Below the pieces are notes generated by a model, which saw only the letters and a program-made list of their open reading frames with translations, searched no databases and had not been told where the DNA came from. A stretch of DNA of 64,000 nt, taken from NCBI GenBank assembly GCA_015680685.1, contig MNCI01025305.1, positions 252,927-316,926 on the forward strand, given 5' to 3'. Positions within the stretch are counted from its first letter, which is position 1. Each line of letters opens with the position of its first letter. This document shows, piece by piece, positions 11,839 to 23,759 of the stretch. Position numbers and translations under genes: made by a program. The DNA is from Gnetum montanum (Eukaryota > Streptophyta > Gnetopsida > Gnetales > Gnetaceae).

Positions 11839-13409
11839 TCAATGTTGTGGAGAACCTCCACTACTATTAACCATAGCAACACTAGTAATGTTCGTGGGTT
11901 GGTGCTGTGGTGTAAAACCTTCTAGCACAATTGGTGGCAATGTAGAAGGAGGTGAAAGGTGAGAATATTGAGGGCTAGGAGAAGTGCAAGGAACATGAGG
12001 TGGTGATCTGGTGGAAGAGGACATGGGTTGATAGTACTAGGAGAATGATAACGACGTGGTGAGATAGAGGATGTTGACCCAGTTGGGAAAACAGGATGTT
12101 GAACCCGATAAGCACTTGGGTTTTGATGGTGTGAAGGGTATGACTAGTTTGAGGGTGGCCTCTCCCATGACTAGGATTTTTTCCACTATGATTGAACATG
12201 GTATTTTTGTACAAACTCTGGATGTAACATTCCTCCCCAATGCTCATGTAAATGTGACAAGATTTGGCATTGACCTTTGGGGTGATCGTACAGGAAAATG
12301 TTACATTGATACGTATGATTAATAGTTGAGTTTTTATCCTTATTCTCTTCAACCCTTCTTTTCAATTGTCTAGTGGTGTTCTGTCCTACTTCTTGGTTCA
12401 TCATGGTTTTACCTCTAATAGTGTTGGCATATTCTCCACATTTTTCGTGTATCCTTTTCGTCATCCTATTGATCTTTGCCTCAATTTCATCTAGTGATTG
12501 TAGTATTGGCAAAGATGATTCCACCTCCTTGAGGTGAGTTGATTTCTCCTCTTCATGATAATGGACCTTTGCTAATTCAAGATTTTGGTCCCGTTGAGAG
12601 CTTTCAACATTCTCCCATTTAGCCATTTCTCTTTTTTATTTTGCTACTTGCTTAATAAGCTCTTGGAATTAGTGGGTTTGTAGCTTGTATAATTGACCTC
12701 GGGCATACATCCCTAGGGTTTCCCTTGTTTCATCATGGAACCCATCCATGATATGGTACATTAGCCTTTTCTCATAGAATCCATGGCCTGGGCAATTATT
12801 TAACAACAAATAATATCTTTCTAAGGACATGTCCAAGGGTTCATGTTGCGCTTGTTTCCATTCTTGGATTTGTTTCCTTAAGGTCAACACTCTTACATAG
12901 GTTTGATATCTTTCATTGAAGAGTTCTACCATTGTTGGCCAACGTTGAATTGATTTTGGTCTTAAGGACTTGTACCATACTTTTGCTTGGTCAACAAGTG
13001 TCATAGGAAAGATCTTAAGCTTTTGCCACCCATTATCAATATTGTTCCATACACAGGAATCATGGAAGGCTTGTAAATGATGTTGTGGATCTAAATCATA
13101 GCCTCCTAAAAATTTAGAAAAGCTTTTAAAATCAAGCTTGTGTAGATGGCTTTCCTTTCAATGCTTGCAGGATATTTGAATAGCCTCTTATATATGCATT
13201 AGGCTTTTAGTGGCCAGCAAGGGTTCATCATCGCTAGGTAGGTTATGAGTTCGTGAGTTGGGATGATGTTGTCTTTGGTTATGTACATAGGAGACCCCTG
13301 CATAAGATTGAATACTCCAAAACTCATCTTCATCATCATATAATTCTTTGGTTCTCCAATGAATTACCTTACTAGTTGTTGTGTTATCATAGTCTTGTGA
13401 GAGAGACAT
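11839..13409 (-). pseudogene. Athila-like gag, element 2
   Basis: Starts near MSLSQDY (13409). The retrotransposon gag domain lies at 13004-12669, with the typical W-x-KSL (KVWYKSL), ELFNERYQTY and RYYLLLNNCPGHG stretches. A helical charged segment follows (12626-12330), then a degraded zinc knuckle (about 12310-12270) reading CNIFLYDHPKGQC, where the second Cys has become Phe. A proline/serine-rich tail runs to 11839. Gag would coat the element RNA and build the particle. Frame changes near 12300 and stops make this copy defective. No protease follows. Confidence 0.7.
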
Positions 13410-13522
13410 TGTTGTAAATTTATGTGTGACTTATTTGCAATTACTTTCTTTCTAAAAGGTATATTGTCAAGGCTTCATTACAGTGATCTTGGATGATGTA
13501 ACTAATCTAAATAACTAGCATC

Positions 13523-13542
13523 ATCCCTGGCAACAATGCTAA
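13523..13542 (-). other. primer-binding site of element 2
   Basis: Immediately inside the 5' LTR the minus strand reads AGCATTGTTGCCAGGGA, a decayed version of the tRNA-Asp-complementary site TGGCGCCGTTGCCGGGGA typical of Athila elements. Confidence 0.55.
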
Positions 13543-14401
13543 TGATGAGTGGCGAGGTACCCTTACACTCAACCATATGAATATGAGCATTCACACATGA
13601 TCCAATCGAACTCCACAGATGGACTAGTTGCGGTATCTATATGGTTACATGTTAATCGTAATTCACTATCTTCCCACCTGGACTAGTATTTACTTGGTCA
13701 CATGTGGTTTAGTCCAAAGTGAGGCAAATGATGTGATCGTAAACTAGTGCTACTCCTAGAGACAATGGAAATAAGCTTAATTAACTAATAAGTAGTAGGA
13801 AATGAAGTCTAAGCTAGCCTAAGTGCGATGAGCATCCATCCTTAATCATCTGTACGCATCTTGGACCTCATGTACTACTTCTGGGATTACAAAGCACACA
13901 TTACTTAAGCACTCCTAAATACACTACTGGGTTACCAAGTAGTTACACTTCAATGTTCGTGATTAAGTCGTACTCATTGCACATTTAACAACAAGAATAG
14001 AAAATGATAGTAAAGAAATATTAACTATGAAACAATAAATAACAATAACAACCAAACAATCAAAAACTAAGTGAATGTTGCAATGATGGAGTAATCTCAT
14101 TCTTTATTTCCAATCATGTGCATGTCCAACTACGTCACACTAGAATAAAGGTTCCGTACAATTACAATCATCACACTGCAGGCATGCATTGGGGAAAGAA
14201 TTGAAATTAACTAAAAAAATGACAAAGAGACTCTATTCTTACACTATCTGACTCCCCCCTTTCCTGTGAGCCTAAAAGTGGTATTTATAAGCTTACATAA
14301 GACCTACGATATCATGTATTCGATATCATTATCCAAGTTATGATATCACGTACCTGATATCAAGGATTCGATATTGAGGCTTGGCAAATCATGACTCATC
14401 A
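13543..14401 (-). repeat. 5' LTR of element 2
   Basis: Partner of 5574-6434. It begins TGATGAG and ends CTCATCA, forming 7-bp terminal inverted repeats. The U3 promoter (GATATC words and TATA) lies at about 14280-14390 and the conserved GGTAACCCAGTAGTG-type motif at 13923-13940. Confidence 0.8.
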
Positions 14402-15311
14402 ACATGTACATCATAATTCTTTAGAATAATTACCTAGTGTCTAAAAATAAAGGTTTGCTTTCTTTGTTGTACATTAGTAGCCAATTTAGATGTATGGTAG
14501 AAGGGCAAAGGTTGATGCATGAAAATATATGTAACCATTTGTAACATCCTATTTTATATCAAACTATATTATGAATGCAATAGTATGTATCTTAGCCAAG
14601 TTAGTAAATTGAGCATACTAATATGTAATGCCTATTGGATGTACTTGAAGTGCTCAATAAATAGGTTGTTTTGAATATTTTATTGTAATCATGAGCAAAA
14701 TTACTTACTCCATGATCATACATGACTCTAAGAACTAAGACAATATGAAATTAGAAAGGAGTACACATATCATGGTAAAAAGGTAAAAAAGTGAATGAAT
14801 AGTAACTTAGATAAAACATGGTAAAGGAATAGTAGCAACCTCAATAAAATACTATAGATGAATAATAACCTTAGTAAACTATGATAATAAATATTAACGT
14901 TGGTAAAAGATGGTAAATGAATAGTAACCTTAGTAAAGTATAGTAAGTGAATAGTAACCTTGGTAAAAGACAACAAATGAATAGTAGGGCAAAGTAAATA
15001 CAAAAGGTGAAAATAAGTAGTAGGTGGGGTGAAGAAAATACTAAAAAAAGGATATTCTCTTGAAATCTTCCAATGGAGGTGACACCTTCTAACCCCGAAC
15101 TATCCACACTAAATATAGAACTTCCTAGAACTAAAAAGATCTTTTCCCACATTAGGTCTATAAATAACCCCCTATTCCTACCCATTTGACATACCAAGAA
15201 AGAGGGGAAAGAGCTACTAAAAGAGCATAAGGCCTATGAGTATAAGAGAAGTGAAGAAGAAGTTCTTCAAGAAGATTCCTAAGGTTTGGGTAAGTCTACC
15301 TCCTACCCTTA
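14402..15311. other. spacer between two elements, with a tandem repeat
   Basis: No gene supported. It contains the short tandem array listed at 14790-14995. The last five bases before 15312 (CCTTA) are the target-site duplication of element 1. Confidence 0.5.
14790..14995. repeat. imperfect tandem repeat, unit about 36 bp
   Basis: Five to six degenerate copies of a unit with core GAATAGTAACCTTAGTAAA, spaced 30-40 bp. Reverse-strand open frames here are only an effect of the repeat. Confidence 0.65.
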
Positions 15312-16119
15312 TGATGTGCAGTGAGGTATTCCTACGCTCAACCATACAAATACAAGCATACACACATGTTTCAGTTGAATTCCAAGGACTAAGTGCTTAT
15401 GCGCCTTTACAGAACCCATACGAGTTGGTTAATCATTGTCTTCCCAAGCTTACTCGTATAGCGCAATTGTATGGTTAAGTAAACTTGAGGTATATGATTT
15501 TTATATATTTTTATGTTTTATGTCTTGGTGATACAAAGGGAGAAGTGAACTAATCAAGTAACCAATTTAATTTAACTAATTGACTATGCTCTAACTAGTC
15601 TTAACACCAACATCCATTCCCATTTTTTCGTACACATCTTAAACCAGTGCAACACTACTAGGATTACCAAACGCTAATCGTTACTGGGTTACCAAGTGTT
15701 CCATGCATGCTCAAAGTGGTCATACTAAGTGTGCTTACTTGGGAGAATTAACAAGGTGAGAGAGAGAGAACATTAATTAACTAAGGAAAGCATTCAATAA
15801 CTATAAATAACATTAAATAAGCAATTCTGAATACTGTAAGGTTTATCACAAAGTTCATTTTTATTTCCATCCATAAGGTGTGCTCAGGTACACAATGCTC
15901 GAATAAAGATCCGTTCACTTTATGACTTCTACTATGGGCACTCAAAAATAATTCTAACTTTGAGAAGGGAAAAAGGCAAGAGTTCAGGTAAGGGAATAAG
16001 ATTAATGAACTAACTATTGCCAAACCAAGTGCGCCCACCTCTTATTTATAGGCCACAAGATAGGCCCCAATATCATATGTCCAATATTGCATGGAAGGCT
16101 CCGATATCGCGGCTCATCA
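15312..16119 (-). repeat. 3' LTR of element 1
   Basis: Matches 22902-23754 along its length. The minus-strand promoter has TATAAATAAG (16042-16053) preceded by GATATTG/GATATCG words (16068-16112). The GGTAACCCAGTAACG motif lies at 15681-15697. Confidence 0.85.
16042..16112 (-). promoter_or_regulatory. LTR promoter: GATATC cluster plus TATA
   Basis: Three GATAT-type words upstream of a TATA-like site, same order as in the paired LTR at 23629-23750. Confidence 0.55.
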
Positions 16120-17865
16120 TACCACCACAACTAAATGAAAACTAGTCCTTGAGTTCGTTACAAAATATTGGGAAGGTATGGGATTATTGGCCAAATGAGA
16201 ACTGACAGTAATAGGGAATAACAGACTCAAAGTGCCTAGTGAACGGATCGACAAACATATTACAACATTGGTATTCATGCCCTTTGTGGTGAACACTATA
16301 CACAGATGACATCCAAACCCTCATCCAATAGCTTGAAGAGAAAGAGAGAGAGAAAAGAAAATGAGGTGCATTGCTGCCAATGTCAGAGTTGTTCATCCAT
16401 AGCCACATGACCAAACTTGTTCCTTGCGTAAATGCTCTAGCTCCAGTCCAACCCGAGTGCTTCCTCCTATCCCAGTCCATTGTCCGTGTAATTGCCATCT
16501 ACACATACAACATAGTAATGAATTAGCAAGGATAGATAAGCCACAATGTAGTTGATACCTTGCCTCGATATAAGTGCATTGGTTGGGTTGTGGGTATGGC
16601 AAAGATTGGGTTAGAGTTTTTTAACTGATAACTACCTAAGGTGTAGGGGTGAGATAAGTGATTGAATGGAAAAATTTGTGACAGGGCCCCCATGACTAAG
16701 AGCGATCCTCTAGTAGCAATAGGGTGGAAAAACTGAAGGAACAATGAAGATGAGGGAAATAACAACGGTGAAGCCAATAAAATGGATGTCATGGATGGGG
16801 ATGAAACAAGAAATGGTTGATTGCAAAGAATGTTTAAGGGAAAGATCTTAATAATTGCACCAAAAAGGAATGCCAATGGGTCCTCTCCAAAGCAAGCTTA
16901 TGCCTTTTATGCCCTAACAAACCCACAAACCAAAGAATTCGTAGGCTCTTCGAATGACATATGGAAACAAAGGTAAAGAACTTACCCACACGAATTTACC
17001 AAAAATGCATCAACCAAGACGTAGACAAATCATAAAATTGGCAATGAGGTGGAATATGGGAAGAAATATGGAAGGAGAGGAGAAAATGGAATGAAATCCC
17101 AAGAGCAAGGTTGTATAAAGTCCCTTGTGTATTATGTGGTTAAGGTGACTGAATAAAATTCATCCCAAGTCCAGACTCACCAACCACATCCAGTGACCTC
17201 GCATCAACACATTTGACCAACCCATCCTCATGAAGCAACAAGAATGCATCCATCGAGTCACCATCATTCCAAGGAGAGAAAGATAGGAAAGCAGGAAGTG
17301 AGAAAGGGCTTTAGGTAGAGGGAACCTTCAAGCATGGGTAACAGGTCTTTCCAATGCCGTAACCAGTGTCTGTAGCCCATGTTTCTTTATTATGTCTAAG
17401 GGGTGTGCTTTGAATTCCCACTAGTTTTTTTTTTTGTGAGAACCACACCATGCAAAGACTTACTTAGATTCATTCAACTTCTTGATAGTTGGTCAATAGC
17501 AAAATGGTAGAAGACTCATGAAAAACATCCAAGTACCCAAGAGAATAGTCAGCACAAATGCATCAAATCCCCTTGAATTCACATCCTTTTCAACCATTGA
17601 ATCCTTCCTTGGTTTGAAGAATACCAAGTCACCAATTCATTAATAAGTTTATTTAGAAAAAGGAACGATACAGTTCCAAAGCCAAGGGAGATCATAGCGT
17701 TGAATGGATGAATGGACAATGTGGACTCATTACCTATTTTATCAAAAGAACCATATCTTAGTATCAACATTGAAAATCAAAGGTAAAAACCAAACATTAG
17801 AAATCAACATTATTATAGTCCAACCCACCATCATGAGCACTTATTATATGACGAATGAAAGTAAA
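16120..17865 (-). other. non-coding tail of element 1 between integrase and 3' LTR
   Basis: No aORF and no GATATC cluster are seen here, unlike elements 2 and 3. It shares landmarks with element 2: a TAGTCATGGGGG-type word at about 16680-16700 and the 17320-17360 block. The tract beside the LTR reads TTGTGGTGGTA on the minus strand (decayed polypurine tract). Confidence 0.5.
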
Positions 17866-19070
17866 TCAAACAAAGAAATAGTAAGAATGTGAATGATGGT
17901 GTAAAACGAAAATAAGTAAAACTGAAAAGATGTGCAAAAAAAATGTGTAAAACAAAAATACAAAAAGGGCTAAGGGCTTAGAATGGTTAGCATTGGTGGC
18001 CATCTCCCCCACAACTGAGTTGGAGGGAGGAGACCTAAAATAGCGAGCAGGGTTGTCCACCAACAAAGGTAGTATGGATACTGGCTGTTTTAGGCTCATG
18101 GAAAGGTTTGGTTGGTTGTATGTTGACCAACAATTTCTATCTAGGCTCTCAGTTTTGTAAATCATCATGGCTCCTAAAGGAAAAGTTGCATGAATAATAT
18201 AAGGTCCTTCNNNNNNNNNNNNNNNNNNNNNNNNNNNNNNNNNNNNNNNNNNNNNNNNNNNNNNNNNNNNNNNNNNNNNNNNNNNNNNNNNNNNNNNNNN
18301 NNNNNNNNNNNNNNNNNNNNNNNNNNNNNNNNNNNNNNNNNNNNNNNNNNNNNNNNNNNNNNNNNNNNNNNNNNNNNNNNNNNNNNNNNNNNNNNNNNNN
18401 NNNNNNNNNNNNNNNNNNNNNNNNNNNNNNNNNNNNNNNNNNNNNNAGTCTCTCCTATATTTGCTAATGGTTCTTGTCAATATTTTTGTAATCTCCCTAT
18501 TGGTTACTTCAACCTGACCATTCGCTTGAGGGTGGTATGGTGTAGTCAGTTTGTGTTCAACTCCTAGGCATTGCATCAATTTTCGAAAAGTCACACCTGT
18601 AAAATGTGTGCCATTGTCAGAAATAAGTGCATGAGGCATGCCAAACCTATTAACGATTTGTTGTTGAACAAATCGTGCAGCGGTAGATGATGTACAATCT
18701 GTAACAGTGACTACTTCTGCCCATTTTTTGAAATAGTTAATAGCAACAACAATGTAAGCTTTTCCATTAGAGATTGGTGTAATAGGCCCCATAAAATCAA
18801 TTCCCCATATGTCGAATGGTTCTAAAGGTTGAATCCATTGTTGTGGACCCTCCATCCTAGTAGTCATTTCCCCATCACATTGGCAGTGCTCACAAGATTG
18901 GATAAAATGGTGAGTGTCCTGAAACAATGTAGGCCAATAATATCTTGCAAGAAAGATTTTAATGGCTATTCGTCTCCCATTGTAATGATGCCCACAAGGG
19001 CCTTCATGTGCATCTTGAAGAACTCTTAATTGATCTTTATCGAGAACACACCATCAAACGAAGCCATCAG
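17866..19070 (-). pseudogene. integrase, element 1
   Basis: Contains an N-terminal zinc motif (H-x-GHHYNG, then CEHCQC) starting near 19020, and the catalytic triad: D in WGIDFMG, D in ISDNGTHF and E in QVEVTNRE, all present. Integrase inserts the element DNA into the chromosome. The open frame is disrupted by the 236-base run of N (18211-18446), so the C-terminal part of the core cannot be read. After the gap the frame continues with GPYII-type sequence and runs into element non-coding DNA. Confidence 0.75.
18211..18446. other. assembly gap of 236 N
   Basis: A run of N within the integrase of element 1. Confidence 0.99.
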
Positions 19071-19307
19071 GACATAGTTTATACAGTTGTTCATTGATTT
19101 CCATAAAATACTTAGCTCGATGAAGAAACTACTGTTTCTTTTTAGCTCCAACTCTTGTGATGTTTCTTGTGTAAGGAGATAGGTAAGAATGCTACTATAC
19201 CAATTTATTTTCATGGTTAATTGATTATTTACTACACCTGCAAAGAGGTATTTATCAGGAAAGCGATCAAAAAGTAGATATTCATCCTCTTTGTTGTCCC
19301 ATCTTAA

Positions 19308-20530
19308 CTAAGATAAATGATCAGCAACAACATTATCGGTGCCTTTACAATCTATCATCGTAAGATCGAACTCTTGTAAGATTACGAGCCATCGTATGAT
19401 GTGAGGGCTCACCATTGGTTTATTCAGCAAGAACCAAACTGCACTATGGTCTGTGTGTACAAATACCTTATAGCCCAATACATAGTGCTTGAACTTATCT
19501 AGTGCAAACACCACAACCATTAATTCCTTTCCATTGTGATGTAGTTAAGTTGTACACCACCAATACTCCTACTTACACAATGGATGTAATAAGGATGTTT
19601 TTGATCATCTAACTATGTAAGTACAGCTCCTAAAGCATAGTTGGACACATCAGTCATGATGTGGAATGGTCTAGACCAATCAAGAGCTTGTAGAATCGGT
19701 GTTTCTTCAAGCTTCTGTTTTAAAGTTTGAAAAGCTAACTCGCATTCTCTAGTCCATTTGAAAGGTACATCCTTTTTTGTTGGTTCAACCAATGGTTTTA
19801 CAACCCTTGAAAAGTTCTCTATGAATCTCCTATAATAACTAGTGTGTCCAAGGAATGATTGGATGTCTTTTACAATTTCAGGTTGGCACGTGATTCCTTT
19901 GATGACTTTAGTCTTTTCAGAGTCTACCTCTATTCCTATTTGTAAAATCTTATGCCCTAATACTATGCCTTCTTGGACCATTAAATGGCTTTTTTGCCAG
20001 TTGAGCCTTAAATTGGTTTCAACACACTGCTTTAGCACTTGCTCTAATTGGTTTAAGGCTTGATCGAAGTTTGCTTTGAAGGTGGAGAAATCATCCATGA
20101 AGACCTCCACACCATTTCCTATTTGCTACTGGAAGATACTTAGAACCAAACGTTGAAACGTTGTAGGAGCATTGCACAAGCCAAAAAACATCTGTTTGTA
20201 TGCAAATTTCCCCTAAGGACTTGTGAACGTGGTATTGGCTTAGTCTTCTAGTGCTATATTGGATTTGGTTGTATCCACTGTATCCATCCAAAAAACTATA
20301 GTAGCAATGCCTTGTAATGGTGTCTAAGACCTGGTCGACAAATGGCAATAGAAAGTGGTCTTTGAATGTTGCCATGTTTAGTAGCCTAAAGTTTATACAC
20401 ACTCTCCATTTACCTTCCTTTTTAGGCACAATAACTAATGGACTAACCCATTCGCTATCAACAATGAGGTAGATGAAGCTAGCTTTTAGAAGTTGTTCAA
20501 TTGCATGGCTAGAGTAGATGGAAGAGATGT
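19308..20530 (-). pseudogene. reverse transcriptase and RNase H, element 1
   Basis: RT begins near 20530 (SEWVSPLVIVPKKEGKWR). It has the LDGYSGYNQI stretch and a catalytic FMDD motif (VFMDDF near 20105), where YxDD is usual. The connection region SFLGHTSYYRRFI and the RNase H (FHIMTDVSNYALGAVL; then DKFKHYVLGYKVFVHTDHS; KGTDNVVADHLS at about 19310) follow. This enzyme copies element RNA into DNA. At least two frame changes and stops are present. Directly upstream the sequence changes into gag-tail sequence, so protease is missing. Confidence 0.8.
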
Positions 20531-20599
20531 AGCTAGATGAGAAGGATAGTATGTTTGTGGAACATCTCCCCTAGGAGAAGGAGTTTTATAATATTCATG

Positions 20600-22800
20600 G
20601 ATTTAGTAGTGAGGTTGGGGAGCAATGTGACTAGGAGAGTCACGTGGAGAGATTAGCTGTTGCACGTAGTATCCATACAGGTCAGATTGACAATAAGGGT
20701 ATTGTTGATGTGGTGGTAGCGTTCCCCATGATTGTGGGTGTTGCCATTGTTGATACTGCTCATTTGATTGTGGTGGAGTTCCACTTGGATAATACATCAA
20801 GAGTTGGTGGAACTTCCTTAGGTTACCTTGGGGATTAGGTAACCTTCAGGGTGTTTGCCTTTTGTTTAATTGTGGGTTGAGTGCATACACCCCAAACTCC
20901 TACAGATGTGAGATTATAGGGCAACATCCCTTAGGATGGTCATATTGGCATATCTCACATTGATCGTCATTATCTATATCCGAATCCACAACCTCTTCGA
21001 TGATGGCAACTTTGCCCTTACCTTTGTTACATGCATATTCAGCTTCTTTCTTTTTTCTCCTTTATCAATCACTACCTTCCTCTCTAGACTCCTCTACTAT
21101 TTTGAGAACTATTTGAAATTTATTATCTAGGGAGTCCCACATTTGGTCCACCTTTGCTGATACTTCAGATGCAAGTTTTTGAATGGGCAAAGTTTTCCTA
21201 TTCACCATCTCTTCAAGTGTTGATTCTTCTTCATCCTTACAAAATATAACTTCCTTCTTTCAGAGGAAAGGATCTTCATTATATTCTTCTACACTCTCTC
21301 TTTTCCTTAACTCACCTTATTCTTTAGACACTTGCTCCAACAATCCTTGTACTTGATGGGCCCTAAGCTCAGATAGCCTTCCTTGGGCATAAGTCCCAAG
21401 GGTTCTTCACGTTTCGTGCCTAAGCCCATCCATGAGATGGTGTACTTGTTCCCTTTACGAGTAACCATGGCCTGGGCAATGATGTAATAGTGCATAATAT
21501 TGGCCCATGACAACATCCAAGGATTCATGTTATCCTTGTTTCCATCCTTGGATTTCCTTTCATAGGTTGGACACTCATGAGTACGTCTGATACTTATCGT
21601 TGAAAAGTTCTAACATGGTACTCCATCAGCGAATGGATTCCGGTTCTAAGGACCAGTACCAGCTTTCCGCATCCTTTATCAATGTCCATGGAAACAACTT
21701 GAGTTTTTACCGCTCATTTTCTATGTTTTGCAAGGCACATGCATCATGAAATGCTTGCAAATGATTTTGAGGATCAGCGTTGTATCCCCCTTCAAATCAT
21801 GGGATATTGTTCATGTCCAATCTTTCGATCCTACTATCTTTTTGGTGCCTTGTTGGGATTCTAACAGCCTTAGTTATATCTAGCATACTTCAAGTAGTGA
21901 GTAGGGGTTCATCATGATTGTACTGTCTATGGCGTCTATGATTCCTGTGTTGTTCCCTACTCTCCCTTCTCTCATGATGAGTTTCTCTAGAATGCCCTCA
22001 TCCCTTTCCTCAGCTGCTTTGTCTATGATTTGTGTTTCGCTTACCCTTATCCTTAGGGTCTTTTTCCTTGCGACTGCATCCAGATCCTAAAGGAGAGGAT
22101 GAAGGAGATGATGAAGGTGAAGAAGAAGGAGGACCATCACCATGATGGTACCTGCTTCCTTCTCTTTGGTGGTTGCAGCCTCGATTGCAGTTATGATTGG
22201 AATATCCATCTTTGTTATGTGTTCGTGTTCCTTTTTCAATCCCTTTGTGTCTATTGGTACCAGAATCCGGGTTATGGATAGTTGAGTGAAGATTCTAGTA
22301 CACAACCCCTTGACCGAAGTCAACGGGAGGAACATCATTATGTGGGAGACCTCCTGAGGCAAGTTCACCACCCTCATTTTCACTTATGACATGCAGGACA
22401 TTCTAAGACAGCTTCCCCTTCATGGATTCATGACATCTCTCCTGTTGTAGATCCCTTTGACATTGTGCCTCCCTGGGTCAATACTCTCTTGAGTCATGAT
22501 CATGCACAACATACTCTGCTTGTAAGTGCTGCACACCAATTCGTGTGAGATCACAAAGAAGCATGCCTAGGATTGAGCAATCAGGAGGTAACACTATGTT
22601 ACCTTCTAAATCATGCCAACACAATTGTTCATCCTAGTGGAGGATAAAGGTAAATTTTAGTATATACTCATCGAGATGAACATATACCATGCGAAACTGT
22701 TGAGGGACTGGTGGATTATCATGTGTACTACACCTTCGATTATTCCCTGTATCAAACCTAGGCAGTGAAACACTCTCATAAGAAGAAGGAGACATAATTG
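20600..22800 (-). pseudogene. Athila-like gag, element 1
   Basis: The decayed frame includes WYxSLEPES and ELFNDKYQTY (about 21650-21560), HHCPGHG (about 21480), a charged helical region, a zinc knuckle CEICQYDHPKGCC (about 20975-20935; C-x2-C-x4-H-x4-C intact) and a Pro/Gln/Tyr-rich tail (20800-20603). Many stops and frame changes. Related to gag in elements 2 and 3. Confidence 0.65.
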
Positions 22801-22882
22801 TTTATTCAGTGTGCAATACTTTTCATTTTACTAATTGTAAGATAACCAACCCTAAGTTCTAGCTAGCGCACAATCAACAAAG

Positions 22883-22901
22883 TCCCTAGCAACAGTGCCA
22901 A
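22883..22901 (-). other. primer-binding site of element 1
   Basis: Next to the 5' LTR the minus strand reads TGGCACTGTTGCTAGGGA, matching the tRNA-Asp-type site TGGCGCCGTTGCCGGGGA except for C/T and G/A changes. Confidence 0.7.
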
Positions 22902-23754
22902 TGATGAGTGGCGAGGTATCCCTATGCTCAACCATACGAATACGAGCATACATGCATGATTCGGTTGAATTCCAAGGACCAAGTGCTTATGTGCCTTTAC
23001 AGAACCCAAACGGGTTGGTTAATTGTTGTCTTCCCAAGCTTACTCGTTTAGTGCAATTGTATGGTTAAGTAAACTTGAGATATATGATTTTTATATATTT
23101 TTATGTTTTATGTCCTAGTGCTACAAAGGGAGAAGTGGACTAATCAAGTAACTAGTTTAATTTAACTAATCAACTATGCTCTAACTAGTCCTAACACCAA
23201 CATATGTTCCCATTTTTCCGTACACATCGTGAACTAGTGCAACACTACTAGGATTACCAAATGCTAATCGTTAATGGGTTACCAAGTGTCCCACGCATGC
23301 TCGAAGTGGTTGTACTAAATGTGCTTACTTGGAAGAATTAACAAGGTGAGAGAGAGAAAACATTAATTAACTAAGGGAATAATTCAATAACTGTAAATAA
23401 CATTAAATAAGCAATTCTAAATACTGCAAAGTTTATTACAAAGTTTGTTTTTATTTCTGGCCACGAGGTGTGCTCAAGTACATAATGCTCGAATAAAGAT
23501 CTATTCACTTTATGACTCCTACTGCAGGCACTTAGAAATAATTCTAACTCTGAGAAGGGAAAAAGGCAAGAGTCGAGTAAGGGACTACGATTAATGAACT
23601 AACTATTACCAAACCAAGTGCGCCCACCTCTTATTTATTTATAGGCGACAAGACAGGCCTCGATATCGAATGTTCGATATCGCATGGAAGGCTTCGATAT
23701 CGCTTACGCGATATTGCAAATGCAATATTGCAGCCCTAATATCGCAGCTCATCA
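22902..23754 (-). repeat. 5' LTR of element 1
   Basis: Begins TGATGAG and ends CTCATCA on the plus strand, followed by the CCTTA duplication. The minus-strand promoter has a TATA-like site (23629-23643) and at least six GATATCG/GATATTG words (23660-23748). Confidence 0.88.
23629..23748 (-). promoter_or_regulatory. LTR promoter with the largest GATATC cluster
   Basis: Six or seven GATATCG, CGATATC or GCAATATTGC words in 90 bp upstream of a TATAAATAAATAAG box. Confidence 0.6.
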
Positions 23755-23759
23755 CCTTA

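Larger units (their letters stand above)
5574..14401 (-). mobile_element. Athila-like LTR retrotransposon with gag and aORF but no RT/IN (element 2)
   Basis: Two LTRs in direct orientation (5574-6434 and 13543-14401) bracket an internal region read on the minus strand: primer-binding site, decayed gag, an internal promoter, a long aORF and a polypurine tract. No reverse transcriptase, RNase H, integrase or protease motif is visible between gag and aORF, so the element appears non-autonomous. Its gag and non-coding parts are recognisably related to the element at 15312-23754: for example the block at 10250-10870 has a counterpart at about 16890-17360. Flanking 5-mers are ACACA (left) and ACATG (right), so the target-site duplication is at best partly preserved. 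Confidence 0.75.
15312..23754 (-). mobile_element. Athila-like Ty3/gypsy element with both LTRs and target-site duplication (element 1)
   Basis: An 8.44-kb element read on the minus strand. LTRs at 15312-16119 and 22902-23754 have TGATG/CTCATCA termini, and identical 5-bp flanks CCTTA (15307-15311 and 23755-23759) prove a single insertion. Internal order: primer-binding site, gag, RT, RNase H, integrase, then about 1.7 kb of non-coding sequence. The RT and RNase H look Athila-like: NLRLNWQKSHLMVQEGIVLGHK, QSFLGHTSYYRRFIENFS and KGTDNVVADHLS stretches. The protease region appears deleted between gag and RT. All coding regions carry stops, so it is inactive now. Confidence 0.88.
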
